64,000 nucleotides of DNA, taken from positions 1,488,001 to 1,552,000 of the forward strand of contig NZ_AP024896.1 in assembly GCF_024347055.1 (NCBI RefSeq). Direction: 5' to 3'. This stretch comes from Vibrio porteresiae DSM 19223. Lineage in GTDB: Bacteria; Pseudomonadota; Gammaproteobacteria; Enterobacterales; Vibrionaceae. The notes under the pieces are model-generated. The model was not told the DNA's origin and made no database searches. It saw only the letters and a program-made list of their open reading frames with translations. Made by a program: the position numbers and the translations under genes. Shown in pieces: positions 33,854 to 42,941 of the stretch (the first letter of the stretch is position 1; every line of letters begins with the position of its first letter).

Positions 33854-34713
33854 TAGCCTAACATCCTCATTACACCAGGTGCTGCAATGAGCACAACAAT
33901 TGGAATCATGATAAATAGAATCAAAGGAATCGACATCTTCGCTGATAATTGACCAATTTTTTCTTCGATGTGTAACAACTGCACTTCTCGAATATCGGAA
34001 GCTAAAGTAATCAATACCGGATAAATTGAGGAACCATATTGAATACTTTGGTTTAGGGTCATAACGAAACTGCGAATTTCGTTGGACGGAAAACGTTTAT
34101 AAAGTTCATTGAGCGCCTGTTCAATGCCAACCAAACGCGAGCGATCATTCACCAAATTGAGGATATAGCTGAGGTCTTTATCAAATGCTTTAAACTCATG
34201 GGACAGGTAGCTGATTGCTGATTCAATCGTCATCCCGGTTTGAACACAAACCCCCATTAAATCGAGCATATAAGGCAATTTATTAGAGATATCTTTGCGT
34301 ACTGCGTTAGCTTTGAAAGTCAGATAGTAGTCTGGCCCCATTAAGCTAAGGACGATCCACAATGCTTCAACCGCAATAAAGGTACTCGATTTCAAATGCC
34401 ATACTGTGCCTAAAATGGCAACACCCAATATTCCGCCAATAACAGCGGTATATTTGATCAAAATGAAATATTTCGAGAACTTTAAGTCATAAAAGCCAGC
34501 GGCTATAAATTTATCATCGACATCTTTCTGGTTAGTAGAAAAGACCTTATTTAAAAACTCACTAAGTCCATAAAAGTTAATGGACGCCTTTTCTTCCTCG
34601 GAGAAGTTAAGCTTTTCTAATCTTTTTGCTCTCTTGGCTTTAAGTGCCGATACAATTAAAGCAACTAAACCAAGAACAATTAAACCAATTGATGCTAGTG
34701 CAATAATATCCAT
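33853..34713 (-). CDS. tadC: TadC, inner-membrane platform protein (locus 2)
   Basis: A 286-residue F-domain membrane protein with core LPYMLDLMGVCVQTGMTIESAISYL and FPSNEIRSFVMTLNQSIQYGSSI and C-terminal helix MSIPLILFIMIPIVVLIAAPGVM. AGGAG precedes the ATG. Residues beyond about 150 are much more conserved with locus 1 than the N-terminal third. Confidence 0.9.
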   Translation of the reverse strand: MDIIALASIGLIVLGLVALIVSALKAKRAKRLEKLNFSEEEKASINFYGLSEFLNKVFSTNQKDVDDKFIAAGFYDLKFSKYFILIKYTAVIGGILGVAILGTVWHLKSSTFIAVEALWIVLSLMGPDYYLTFKANAVRKDISNKLPYMLDLMGVCVQTGMTIESAISYLSHEFKAFDKDLSYILNLVNDRSRLVGIEQALNELYKRFPSNEIRSFVMTLNQSIQYGSSIYPVLITLASDIREVQLLHIEEKIGQLSAKMSIPLILFIMIPIVVLIAAPGVMRMLG

Positions 34714-34721
34714 AAGTTCTC

Positions 34722-35654
34722 CTAGCTAACGCCTCGCATTAGACCCCAAACAATGGATATCCCAATAAACTCACTAGCCAATACGTAATAAAGAATGACC
34801 TTGCCATCCTCATTAAACATCACGTATTCATAGTTTTCTGGACTTAAAAACTGCAGCATAAAGAGGAAAAAGAACGGTATTGCCGCCACTATTTTAGCGG
34901 ATGAGCGTGCTTCTGACGTTAGGGCAAATTTTTTCTTATCCATCGCACGCGCATTAAACATAGTGCGGTTTAAACGCTGGATAATATCTTTTAATTGTCC
35001 ACCCCGCGAAATATTGGCCCGCAGTGTGATCACAAAGAAATAGAATGATGGATAAGGATAACGATGGCACGACTTACGAAATACTTCATCAGGGTCCTCC
35101 CCCAATTGCAAGCGTTGTCCCATCACGCGAAACTCATTACCCACGTCACCTTCAAGCTGGTGTCCTACATACATAATTGCATGCATGATACTGTCACCAG
35201 ATGAAACCGCACTGGTCATCATATTCAGCGCATCAGGGAATTGAGACTCAAAGTTTTGACGTTCACGATTTTGTAACCAACGGAATAGGAAAAAATACCC
35301 TAGGAGCAACACTAACGGAGTGACGATATATTGCGATTCCCGCAGAAAATTGCGATTAAACAGAATTGAGGCCGCAATCAAAACTAAGGTAATCACGATC
35401 AGCTTAATTTCTGGCATGTTGCCTAATTGACTCTTAAAGTTATACCAATTCTGCAACGCTCGTTCTTTAAAGCCACGATCTAGCAACGACTGAATATCAA
35501 CCGCTTGATGTTGACTTACTATAGTTGTCGAACCAAAGCTACTATCAAAATTGCGCAAATACGTCATGCGCCGTTTTTTTGTTCGGTAGTTAATGATTAA
35601 CGCAATAATAATGATCACGACGCCAATCAATAGAAAATAGAGATCATCACTCAT
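34722..35654 (-). CDS. tadB: TadB, inner-membrane platform protein (locus 2)
   Basis: About 310 residues, with F-domain core FESQFPDALNMMTSAVSSGDSI and CHRYPYPSFYFFVITLRANIS. Start is ATG 35654, or GTG 35657 immediately before it, after GGAGGCAAGG; both overlap the tadA stop. It pairs with TadC of the same locus; whether it mixes with the locus 1 proteins is unknown. Confidence 0.9.
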   Translation of the reverse strand: MSDDLYFLLIGVVIIIIALIINYRTKKRRMTYLRNFDSSFGSTTIVSQHQAVDIQSLLDRGFKERALQNWYNFKSQLGNMPEIKLIVITLVLIAASILFNRNFLRESQYIVTPLVLLLGYFFLFRWLQNRERQNFESQFPDALNMMTSAVSSGDSIMHAIMYVGHQLEGDVGNEFRVMGQRLQLGEDPDEVFRKSCHRYPYPSFYFFVITLRANISRGGQLKDIIQRLNRTMFNARAMDKKKFALTSEARSSAKIVAAIPFFFLFMLQFLSPENYEYVMFNEDGKVILYYVLASEFIGISIVWGLMRGVS

Positions 35655-36940
35655 CACGCCTTGCCTCCGGTTGTTTTAAATGAACTCATCAGCTTCTCTT
35701 CTAAGCCAAAAAATTTGGCTTTTTCCACTAACACTGAGCGTTGCATCAAACCCGCAGTAACAAACTGCCCTGTTACTTTCCCATCAGGCGTTTTTTCATA
35801 CGTTGGTTGGAAACGATAGATTTCTTCCAGAACAACACTGGTTCCTTCCAAACCAATCACTTCCGTAATCGACATCACTTTACGGCTACCATCATGGAGG
35901 CGAGAAATCTGGATAATAAGATCGACTGCGCTAACGATCGTGCGACGAATCGCTTCTAAAGGAAGGTTGTTACTGGCCATCATTACCATAGATTCAACAC
36001 GCGCCATCGCATCACGCGGCGTGTTGGCGTGAAGCGTTGACATTGAACCATCGTGACCGGTGTTCATCGCCTGCAACATTTCAAATGCTTCAGCACCACG
36101 ACATTCCCCTACGATGATTCGATCTGGACGCATACGTAGGGCGTTGATAACCAGTTCACGCTGGCTAATTTGACCAGTATTTTCAATACCGGCCGCACGT
36201 GTCTCTAAGCGCACGACGTGAGGCTGTTGCAATTTAAGTTCAGCGGCATCTTCTATCGTAACGATACGTTCTTTCTCAGAAATAAACTGAGACAGCGCAT
36301 TAAGCATGGTTGTTTTACCAGAGCCCGTACCACCGGAAATAATAATGTTGAGTCGACAACGCGCCGCGACCATCAATAGCTGAGCCATTTCTGGGCTCAT
36401 TGCACCAAACTGACATAATTTGGCAAAGTCGATACTGTGCTTTTTGAACTTACGAATAGAAATAGACGTGCCATCAATTGCAATCGGAGGAATAACAATA
36501 TTGACACGGCTACCGTCTAAAAGACGGGCGTCACACAGTGGGCTTGACTCATCGACACGACGCCCTACTCGACTTGCAATCCGTTTGGCGATACCGACTA
36601 ACTGAGGTTCATCGATAAACGTCACATTGGACTTTTCGACCAAACCATTGCGTTCAATAAAGATTGCCTCAGGACCATTGACCATAATATCGGAGATAGT
36701 GTCATCATCCATAAGGCGCTGCAGAGGACCAAGCCCGATCAATTCATCAGCTAGTGCTGAAACAAACTCACGTCTTAGAGAGTTAGAAACCGCGGCACTC
36801 TCTTTATCAATCAATAAATTGATCGCACTTTCTAGCTCTTCTTCAAGCTGTGCGCGTTTAATATCCGCAATCGCTGATGGATCTAATGCATCAAAGATCT
36901 GCCGACGTAATTTGACATAAAGATTCTTTGCGACGCTCAT
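35654..36940 (-). CDS. tadA: TadA/CpaF secretion ATPase (locus 2)
   Basis: A 428-residue ATPase with ISDIMVNGPEAIFIERNG, Walker A GGTGSGKTT near residue 205, Walker B region RPDRIIVGECRGAEAFEML near 273 and GHDGSMSTLHANTPRDA near 292. It is very similar to the locus 1 enzyme, including long identical stretches of the nucleotide-binding domain; differences concentrate in the first 80 residues and near the C-terminus, the parts expected to touch locus-specific partners. Confidence 0.94.
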   Translation of the reverse strand: MSVAKNLYVKLRRQIFDALDPSAIADIKRAQLEEELESAINLLIDKESAAVSNSLRREFVSALADELIGLGPLQRLMDDDTISDIMVNGPEAIFIERNGLVEKSNVTFIDEPQLVGIAKRIASRVGRRVDESSPLCDARLLDGSRVNIVIPPIAIDGTSISIRKFKKHSIDFAKLCQFGAMSPEMAQLLMVAARCRLNIIISGGTGSGKTTMLNALSQFISEKERIVTIEDAAELKLQQPHVVRLETRAAGIENTGQISQRELVINALRMRPDRIIVGECRGAEAFEMLQAMNTGHDGSMSTLHANTPRDAMARVESMVMMASNNLPLEAIRRTIVSAVDLIIQISRLHDGSRKVMSITEVIGLEGTSVVLEEIYRFQPTYEKTPDGKVTGQFVTAGLMQRSVLVEKAKFFGLEEKLMSSFKTTGGKA

Positions 36941-36944
36941 GCCA

Positions 36945-38177
36945 TCAACCCTTCGATACTATTTTTTTGAAAAGCGATTTTTTCGCATTGATGTCCTCAC
37001 CCAACACTAAAGCAGACAGTTGGTTAAGAACGACCGCTGAACGGTGACGTCTAGAGGCCAGACGCTTACCATCCAAAATGACATCCGAAAAGTCCTTGAT
37101 ATAAGGAATCACCAGGTCAACTTTACGTTTAAGAAACTTTTCAATTTCATCAAACGACACACTGGCGTACTTTTCAGGAATGGTATGGTTCACCACGATA
37201 AAAACTCGTGGTCGTTCCGTTGTAGGCATCGCTTCAATGATAGAGTTGAGTCTTCCCGCATCACGTAACGACGAGACAGTCGCGTTAGTCACGATGACAA
37301 TACAATCACTTTCCATCCAGTCATTGTTGAAGTCGAACACTTGCCCGGTAGACGCGGAAATGTCTTCTACAATGAAGTTACATTCCGAACGCATCACATC
37401 GATAATGGCTCGTCGATAATCCACCATTTCGCCGTAACTGAACTCTTCTGCCGAAATACTTAATATCGACAACAAATTGCTCTTCTTAATCAGTAAGCTA
37501 CGCGAGCTAGATACGTCGATATTGTCGGAAAGATTACCTTTCTGAACCTTCTTCTTTTCGAACTTATTGATACCTAGCATGATGTCTAGGTTTCCGCTGT
37601 TGTAGTTATGGTCAACAATGATTGATGAAGAATGGCGAGTCTCTGCTAATAGGCAGGAGAGCTCAGCGGTCACCATCGTTGCTCCGACACCACCTTTCGA
37701 TCCAACAATAGAGATACGTTTTGCTTTGCGACCTTTGCTGACACTGAATGGACGCTCACGCTCGTCATAAATACTGTTTACAAACTCAACTAATTCCGTT
37801 TTCGTCGCGGGCCAAAATAGGTAATAGAAGCCAAGTTTCTTCAAACCGCGCATGGTCGACATGGCGTCTTCGCCACCGACGATAACCACGGCCGATCCCG
37901 TTGGGATAAGATGAGAAATACGTTCAGCATCAGCGACTAAGCTCTTTGATTTATTGAGCTCAATGATGATGATTTCTGCCGATTTACTTTTGACATGCTC
38001 GATAATGTTGTCATCTTTGTTTTCAATCGTGATCGGCACAGCGATCCCTTCAAAACGAAATGACTCTTCGAACAACTCTCGACATTGCTTAGTTTGGTAA
38101 AAAAGAACGGTCTTGATGTGGTCGTTATTACCCTCTTGACCTTTCCCCGATTTGAGAATACTTGTTAAATCAAACAT
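36945..38177 (-). CDS. tadZ: TadZ/CpaE, MinD-like localisation ATPase (locus 2)
   Basis: A 410-residue protein, the same length as its locus 1 partner, with an atypical receiver-like N-domain and a deviant Walker A ISIVGSKGGVGATMVTAELS near residue 155. AGGAGT precedes the ATG. Confidence 0.88.
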   Translation of the reverse strand: MFDLTSILKSGKGQEGNNDHIKTVLFYQTKQCRELFEESFRFEGIAVPITIENKDDNIIEHVKSKSAEIIIIELNKSKSLVADAERISHLIPTGSAVVIVGGEDAMSTMRGLKKLGFYYLFWPATKTELVEFVNSIYDERERPFSVSKGRKAKRISIVGSKGGVGATMVTAELSCLLAETRHSSSIIVDHNYNSGNLDIMLGINKFEKKKVQKGNLSDNIDVSSSRSLLIKKSNLLSILSISAEEFSYGEMVDYRRAIIDVMRSECNFIVEDISASTGQVFDFNNDWMESDCIVIVTNATVSSLRDAGRLNSIIEAMPTTERPRVFIVVNHTIPEKYASVSFDEIEKFLKRKVDLVIPYIKDFSDVILDGKRLASRRHRSAVVLNQLSALVLGEDINAKKSLFKKIVSKG

Positions 38178-38187
38178 ACATGTACTC

Positions 38188-38679
38188 CTATTTCATCGCG
38201 CCAGCAGAACGTTCAGGGTGAACCATGGATTTCCAACGGTTCGTTTCAACGGTGCAACCGTACATGTTTTTATTCGATTTCATCGACCGGTATGAAATCT
38301 CTGGGCAGCTATCGTTCTTCATCAGTAAAGTCACCATTTGCAACGTGAACTGCATCTCTTGCGAAGCTGACTTACGTAGTTCAATCTGGCTATCTTCAAT
38401 GCCTGACTTGATCAACTTTTTTCGCTTCAGAATAGACAACTTACGAGCAACATCTGTCTGATAAATAAAAGTAAACTTGGCGCTACTCAACTCGTTAGCA
38501 TGCTGTTGTAGAAAGTCATCCACCCTTTGGCTAGCGTCTTTCACATCAACAATGTTTAACGTAAGTTGAGTCGTGATAGGGTAAAGCTCTACTTGTGCCC
38601 CCTTGCTGCGATTAACCGAACCACAGCCACTGAGGAGTAATAGCAATGAACCAATAAGAAGGTATTTGTTCAACATCAT
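38188..38679 (-). CDS. CpaD/RcpB-like Tad outer-membrane lipoprotein (locus 2)
   Basis: About 163 residues from ATG 38679 (or 162 from the adjoining ATG 38676) with AAGGAGGA upstream; the in-frame extension to 38706 lies inside rcpA. Lipobox LLLLLSGC; the end YGCTVETNRWKSMVHPERSAG matches the locus 1 protein and the CpaD-like tail, and a second Cys is in DSCPEISY. It overlaps the secretin stop (ATGATGA). Confidence 0.77.
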   Translation of the reverse strand: MMLNKYLLIGSLLLLLSGCGSVNRSKGAQVELYPITTQLTLNIVDVKDASQRVDDFLQQHANELSSAKFTFIYQTDVARKLSILKRKKLIKSGIEDSQIELRKSASQEMQFTLQMVTLLMKNDSCPEISYRSMKSNKNMYGCTVETNRWKSMVHPERSAGAMK

Positions 38680-39986
38680 TGGATAAATCCTCCTTCTTCT
38701 AGCCATTCTTGTGTCTCTTGTTGATCTTCTTCTTCAGAAGAAAATTCAAACAAACGTTCTAGCGTGGTTGATTGACGAAATACAGGAAGGCGTACTTCAT
38801 TACTTTCTATCGGTTTTACAAGACTGACGGTTGCCACAATAACCAACTCTGTTTTCTTGCGCTCAGTTTGGGAGTAACGGAAAAATGCCCCCAAAATTGG
38901 AATATCACCAATCAGCGGAATCTTCGACAGAGATTCAACCTCTTCATTATTTAACAGCCCAGCCAAGACAAAACTCTGTCCATCACCTAGTTCAACAACC
39001 GTTGAGGCTTTACGTGTTTTTAGTGCAGGTAAGTCATAGGTTTCATTACGATATTGACTGTCTAAAGAACTCACTTCTGGAACGATAGAGAGTTTGATCT
39101 TGTCGTCTTTCAATACATTAGCAGCAAGATCAAGCTTAATTCCGTACTCTTTATACATTACACTGGTGCTGCCATCGATGACCGTCACTACAGGCAATTC
39201 ACCACCGACGAGAAAGCTCGCTGTTTCACCGGAAATAACCGAAATATTCGGTTCCGCAAGCACTTGTCCAACTGAATTGTCTTGGATGGCATTGATCACG
39301 GAAACAATATCCGCGGCACTAAAATTCACGATGGAATTGGTAAATGATCCTGATGAATTACCATCAGAAAAGAGTTGCACCCCTAAGTTTTCCACAAATG
39401 ATTGCGACACTTCGGCCACAGTGAGTTTCACATTGACCTGTTTCGTCACCGCAACTTTGAGGTTATTTAAAATGCCCTGGTATTTAGTCGATGTGAATAT
39501 AGGTAAAGTACCGCCTGTCGGTGTCAGCGTTTTTTCGGTAAAAGATTTACCGAGTAATTCGCCTACCAAGGATTCAACATCTGCTTTTTGCTGTTCAGTT
39601 GCCACTAAACCATCAATAACGACGTGATCTCCTAAGTGATAAATATCAATATCCAAATCAGGAAATTTAACACTGACATATTGCTTGACGTTTAAAAGGC
39701 TGGTGTTAACTACAACAGTTCGAGAATAAACGGTCTTACCGTCACTATCGAAAATGATCAGTGAAGCTGTACCTACAGATTTGCCATAAACCACCAACGT
39801 TTTTTTACCGATAGTTGAATAGTCTGCAATGTTGGGATTAGAAATAAAGACCGAACTCATATCGACATCTAACTGAATGGTCTTAGCTTCATCTTTATTC
39901 AAGTTCAGTACTGCAGCAGCATATGAACACAGTGAAAGTGATGAAAATATCAATAGTATTATTAGGTTATAAAAAGCTCTATACAT
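38676..39986 (-). CDS. rcpA: RcpA/CpaC secretin (locus 2)
   Basis: A 436-residue secretin: signal peptide (IILLIFSSLSLCSYAA), N-terminal domain FISNPNIADYSTIGKKTLVVYGKSVGTASL, BON-like domain, then secretin domain with VLAEPNISVISG, GELPVV and FVLAGLLNNEEVESLSKIPLIGDIPILGAFF. It has a short Thr/Pro/Gly linker where the locus 1 copy has its serine run. The C-terminal tail is acidic (SSEEEDQQETQEWLEEGGFIQ pattern) but shares the final GGFIQ with locus 1. Confidence 0.92.
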   Translation of the reverse strand: MYRAFYNLIILLIFSSLSLCSYAAAVLNLNKDEAKTIQLDVDMSSVFISNPNIADYSTIGKKTLVVYGKSVGTASLIIFDSDGKTVYSRTVVVNTSLLNVKQYVSVKFPDLDIDIYHLGDHVVIDGLVATEQQKADVESLVGELLGKSFTEKTLTPTGGTLPIFTSTKYQGILNNLKVAVTKQVNVKLTVAEVSQSFVENLGVQLFSDGNSSGSFTNSIVNFSAADIVSVINAIQDNSVGQVLAEPNISVISGETASFLVGGELPVVTVIDGSTSVMYKEYGIKLDLAANVLKDDKIKLSIVPEVSSLDSQYRNETYDLPALKTRKASTVVELGDGQSFVLAGLLNNEEVESLSKIPLIGDIPILGAFFRYSQTERKKTELVIVATVSLVKPIESNEVRLPVFRQSTTLERLFEFSSEEEDQQETQEWLEEGGFIQ

Positions 39987-40002
39987 AGTTGGCCCTTATT
40001 GC

Positions 40003-40794
40003 CTATTTCACTGAAATGCTACTAGCGCGAAATTCTTTTATCGCATGGTAAGATTCCAAAACATCACCTGCGTTAGCAGATAATTCTTCATAGCTGGCAT
40101 TTTTAATCGATTTATGAACTTCTAATTTCGATATGCGTTTAGCGATGCTTAATGTCGCTACTTGCTTTGTGTTCAACTCCAGAATTAATGTCGTCTTAAC
40201 TTGAGCAGGCTCTTTTTCCTTAATCACCTTACTGTCATGTGTTATTTTTAAAACTCGAATATGAGTTAACACGGGTGTTAAAGAGACATCTTTAAAATTC
40301 TTAATAGTACTGTCATGAGCTAAATTCTGAGAGTTTGAAGCCAATGCTAATATATCGACATAGCCATATGTCAGCACCACGCCACCAACAATTGAGTCTG
40401 GTTCGACTTCAATTGGGAATGGAACCATATTAGGCTTGATAATAAAATCGATATAATTTAGATCGTTTTCAGTAATAAATTGTTTCTTAGCAACCATGTC
40501 TCCTTTCGCTAAATCCACTGTTGCAATAGGAGCTTGCTTATAATCAATTACCACATCTTCTTGAATACCGTTTTCTTTGGCTTTAGTTTCTGACCATTTT
40601 TCAAACGTGGTGTTGTCTTTAGTCAATAACTCACCATGAATGATATCGGTTGTCGCAACCGGAACAGAAATGAGCTTCTCCTGTTTTACTACTTTAGGAG
40701 GAGCCTCAGGTGGCATGATTTTCTTGCGATTAATCCCGTAGACCCCCACCCCGATAGCAATAACGGCGATGGCGATCATTAGCTTAATATTCAT
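40003..40794 (-). CDS. rcpC: RcpC/CpaB pilus assembly protein (locus 2)
   Basis: A 263-residue protein starting at ATG 40794 (AGGTAA upstream); the frame extends to 40809 without support. N-terminal anchor MIAIAVIAIGVGVYGI, SAF domain (PVATTDIIHGELLTKDN) and C-domain (FIIKPNMVPFPIEVEPDSIVGGV, LILELNTKQVATLSIAKRISKLEVHK). Confidence 0.89.
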   Translation of the reverse strand: MNIKLMIAIAVIAIGVGVYGINRKKIMPPEAPPKVVKQEKLISVPVATTDIIHGELLTKDNTTFEKWSETKAKENGIQEDVVIDYKQAPIATVDLAKGDMVAKKQFITENDLNYIDFIIKPNMVPFPIEVEPDSIVGGVVLTYGYVDILALASNSQNLAHDSTIKNFKDVSLTPVLTHIRVLKITHDSKVIKEKEPAQVKTTLILELNTKQVATLSIAKRISKLEVHKSIKNASYEELSANAGDVLESYHAIKEFRASSISVK

Positions 40795-40822
40795 GTCATT
40801 ACCTAACACATAGATACGTCAT

Positions 40823-41278
40823 CTAGGTCAGCATACTCAAACCTATACCTACACTAGAACTGACAACAATAGGAACAGCATAAGGAATCGTAACTACCGT
40901 TCTACGTTCCGGCTGCTTTAACCTATTCCTAAGCCACATCACTACAGCTAACGCTCCACCCAACCACAGCATCAAATTGAGCGTAAGCAAAAACCAAGTA
41001 GGGTCAATTCCTAAGGCAATAACAGCAAAGAGTTTTACATCTCCAGCGCCACATATGCCTAGACTTACGATAATGAAGCCAGCTACTAAAACGTAAGCTG
41101 ATTGCATTAAAATCGCAGTCTCCATGTCATTTCGACGTATTAGTAATACTAGTATCAATACTATCAAGACGTCGTAGTTTTTTATGAGCCGATAGCGAAT
41201 ATCGCTGACGATGATTTTAAAAAAAACAAGGACTAGTACCACCAGGTATAGTCCTTGTTGAGTTAAATCTAGTTGCAT
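40823..41278 (-). CDS. tadV: TadV/CpaA prepilin peptidase (locus 2)
   Basis: A 151-residue prepilin peptidase with catalytic Asp26 (IIVSDIRYR) and Asp80 (GAGDVK) and several membrane helices. It lies 22 bp after the last of the three flp genes, so it must process all three, provided it is specific for this locus. Confidence 0.91.
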   Translation of the reverse strand: MQLDLTQQGLYLVVLVLVFFKIIVSDIRYRLIKNYDVLIVLILVLLIRRNDMETAILMQSAYVLVAGFIIVSLGICGAGDVKLFAVIALGIDPTWFLLTLNLMLWLGGALAVVMWLRNRLKQPERRTVVTIPYAVPIVVSSSVGIGLSMLT

Positions 41279-41300
41279 AACAACTAAGTCTTCAGACTAA

Positions 41301-41531
41301 TTAGTTACCTGATGCACCGCTTGCAGATGTACCGCCAGCAGTAGTGATGTTCGACGAAATCGTAGTAACAGCTGAGTTCAGTGAGTCTGAAAGACCTGAG
41401 TTGAACACTGCAAGAACGATTGCTGACATAGCAACACCGATGATTGCGTATTCGATAGCGGTAACACCGCGTTGGTCTTGAACAAATGAAACTACGGTTG
41501 CGTAAACTTTAGTGATTAGAGTATTCAACAT
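41301..41531 (-). CDS. flp: Flp-family pilin, third copy of the tandem (locus 2)
   Basis: A 76-residue prepilin: leader of 22 residues ending DQRG, then VTAIEYAIIGVAMSAIVLAVF (Glu27, Tyr28) and a Ser/Thr/Gly-rich tail. It differs from the middle copy by two adjacent residues in the leader (TV for KA). AGGTAA precedes the ATG. Being nearest to tadV, it is the copy followed by the assembly genes. Confidence 0.93.
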   Translation of the reverse strand: MLNTLITKVYATVVSFVQDQRGVTAIEYAIIGVAMSAIVLAVFNSGLSDSLNSAVTTISSNITTAGGTSASGASGN

Positions 41532-41617
41532 GATAAATTACCTTCTACTGCCAAATTAATATATTTAAAGCGTTTGTTTAAATGCCAGTTATGAATCAAC
41601 TGGTTAGTCAGGTTTAA

Positions 41618-41848
41618 TTAGTTACCTGATGCACCACTTGCAGATGTACCACCAGCAGTAGTAATGTTTGACGAAATTGTAGTTACAGCTGAGTTCAATG
41701 AGTCAGAGAGACCTGAGTTAAACACTGCTAAAACGATTGCTGACATAGCGACACCGATAATTGCGTATTCGATTGCCGTAACACCGCGTTGGTCTTGAAC
41801 AAATGAAACTGCTTTTGCATAAACTTTAGTGATTAGAGTATTCAACAT
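41618..41848 (-). CDS. flp: Flp-family pilin, middle copy of the tandem (locus 2)
   Basis: A 76-residue prepilin with the same 22-residue leader and mature part as the third copy; the mature protein is identical to it by eye. The spacer to the next flp carries two hairpins. Identical mature sequence means two genes supply the same pilin, which raises dose rather than diversity. Confidence 0.93.
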   Translation of the reverse strand: MLNTLITKVYAKAVSFVQDQRGVTAIEYAIIGVAMSAIVLAVFNSGLSDSLNSAVTTISSNITTAGGTSASGASGN

Positions 41849-41934
41849 GATTTGTTACCTTCTACTGCTAAGTTAATCTATTAAGAGAGCTTGTTTATTT
41901 GCCAGTTATTAAACAACTGGATGGTCAGGTTTAA

Positions 41935-42165
41935 TTAGTTACCTGATGCACCACTTGCAGATGTACCGCCAGCAGTAGTGATATTTGATGAAATTGCTGT
42001 AATCGCTGAGTTTAATGAATCAGAAAGACCTGAATTAAACACTGCAAGAACGATTGCGGACATGGCAACACCGATAATTGCATATTCAATCGCCGTAACA
42101 CCGCGTTGGTCTTTAAGAAAAGAAACTACGTTTGCATACATTTTAGTGGTTAGTGTATTTAACAT
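41935..42165 (-). CDS. flp: Flp-family pilin, first copy of the tandem (locus 2)
   Basis: A 76-residue prepilin, first in transcription order. The mature part has two changes near SLNSAITAIS compared with SLNSAVTTIS, and the leader differs (TTKMYANVVSFLKDQRG). It is the oldest or most diverged of the three. Its upstream region is a 776-bp gene-free stretch. Confidence 0.92.
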   Translation of the reverse strand: MLNTLTTKMYANVVSFLKDQRGVTAIEYAIIGVAMSAIVLAVFNSGLSDSLNSAITAISSNITTAGGTSASGASGN

Positions 42166-42941
42166 TTATATTTACCTTCAACTGACGATTGAACTTTATT
42201 ATTCAGGGAGCTCTCTAGTAAAGATTCAATTAATTCTTCAGTAGAGTAAAAGTTATTTTTCAATGCTCCATTACAAGCCTTATTAAGCATCATAATGTAA
42301 CGTTAAAATCCAATCTAAATTCTTTATTGTTTGGGTAGGTTTTATTTCCTTACCCGCTTTGTCTCTTCGACAGTGCTAATTTAACCAAACCAATTTTTAA
42401 TGAATACTTTTTTCTGAGACAAAAAATCGAACGAGTGACAAATGTATCAATATCTAGATAAATTTCATTTTATTACATTTAAATGAGATAATTAGCCAAT
42501 TTAGATAACATGATGATATATAATGGTATTATTTTAGTCCTTTAGTATTACTTGAGACAAAATGACGCATTATGAATTTTGAAGGGTTGGAATTATATGA
42601 AGATATTTAATTAAGTCAATTAACATTTATAAAGCAGCCTGCTAGATGGCATAAGATCACACTTTTATTGGTATTTATTTCACCCTCTAAAGGATTAGCT
42701 GAATTTTAAACTTTTATATTAAACAGATTGCAAAAGATGTGTTTTATTTCGAGACAATTTGTCGCACGAATAAAATGTATAAACAAAGAAATTATTTAAA
42801 TAGTAAAAAACTACCTCTATATAGGTAGATAAACAGAAGTCTTAGTAACGAACAACAGGCGCAAGAACCAAACTCATGCGCCTGAGATGAGAAGCAGCCA
42901 GGCTGCTGACGATGCAGAGGCTACAAAAGCGAGCGACCAGT
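42166..42941. other. AT-rich upstream region of Tad locus 2
   Basis: This is the longest gene-free stretch of the window (776 bp). The right end holds the ALDH terminator (42856-42884). The rest is strongly AT-rich with no convincing open frame, sigma-54 site or known operator. Its length suggests a long regulatory region or 5' leader for the pilin operon, with possible silencing by H-NS-type proteins. Confidence 0.6.
42856..42884 (-). terminator. Terminator of the aldehyde dehydrogenase gene
   Basis: CAGGCGCA at 42856-42863 and TGCGCCTG at 42877-42884 form a perfect 8-bp stem, followed on the minus strand by TTGTTCGTT. A second small GCAGCC/GGCTGC hairpin lies at 42894-42906. Confidence 0.65.

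Larger units (their letters stand above)
41301..42165 (-). repeat. Three tandem direct repeats of flp with a 317-bp period
   Basis: Three flp genes of identical length start exactly 317 bp apart (at 41531, 41848 and 42165), and the 86-bp spacers are also similar, so whole units were duplicated. The two spacers each contain CCAGTT/AACTGG (41585-41603; 41902-41920) and a TCAGGT/ACCTGA stem that overlaps the flp stop codon (41608-41629 and the same place in the next unit). Confidence 0.9.

Noticed and set aside
41585..41920. Regularly spaced repeats between flp genes as a CRISPR-like array
   Set aside because: The period of 317 bp comes from whole-gene duplication; the repeated parts are coding, there are no short unique spacers and no cas genes.
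15763..42165. The Tad region as a recently mobile island
   Set aside because: No integrase, transposase, tRNA target or flanking direct repeats were seen; the flanks are ordinary genes with terminators, so mobility is not supported by the window.
42640..42670. Sigma-54 promoter in front of the triple flp operon
   Set aside because: TGGCAT is present but the GC of the -12 element is absent at the required distance, and the strand does not fit the minus-strand operon.
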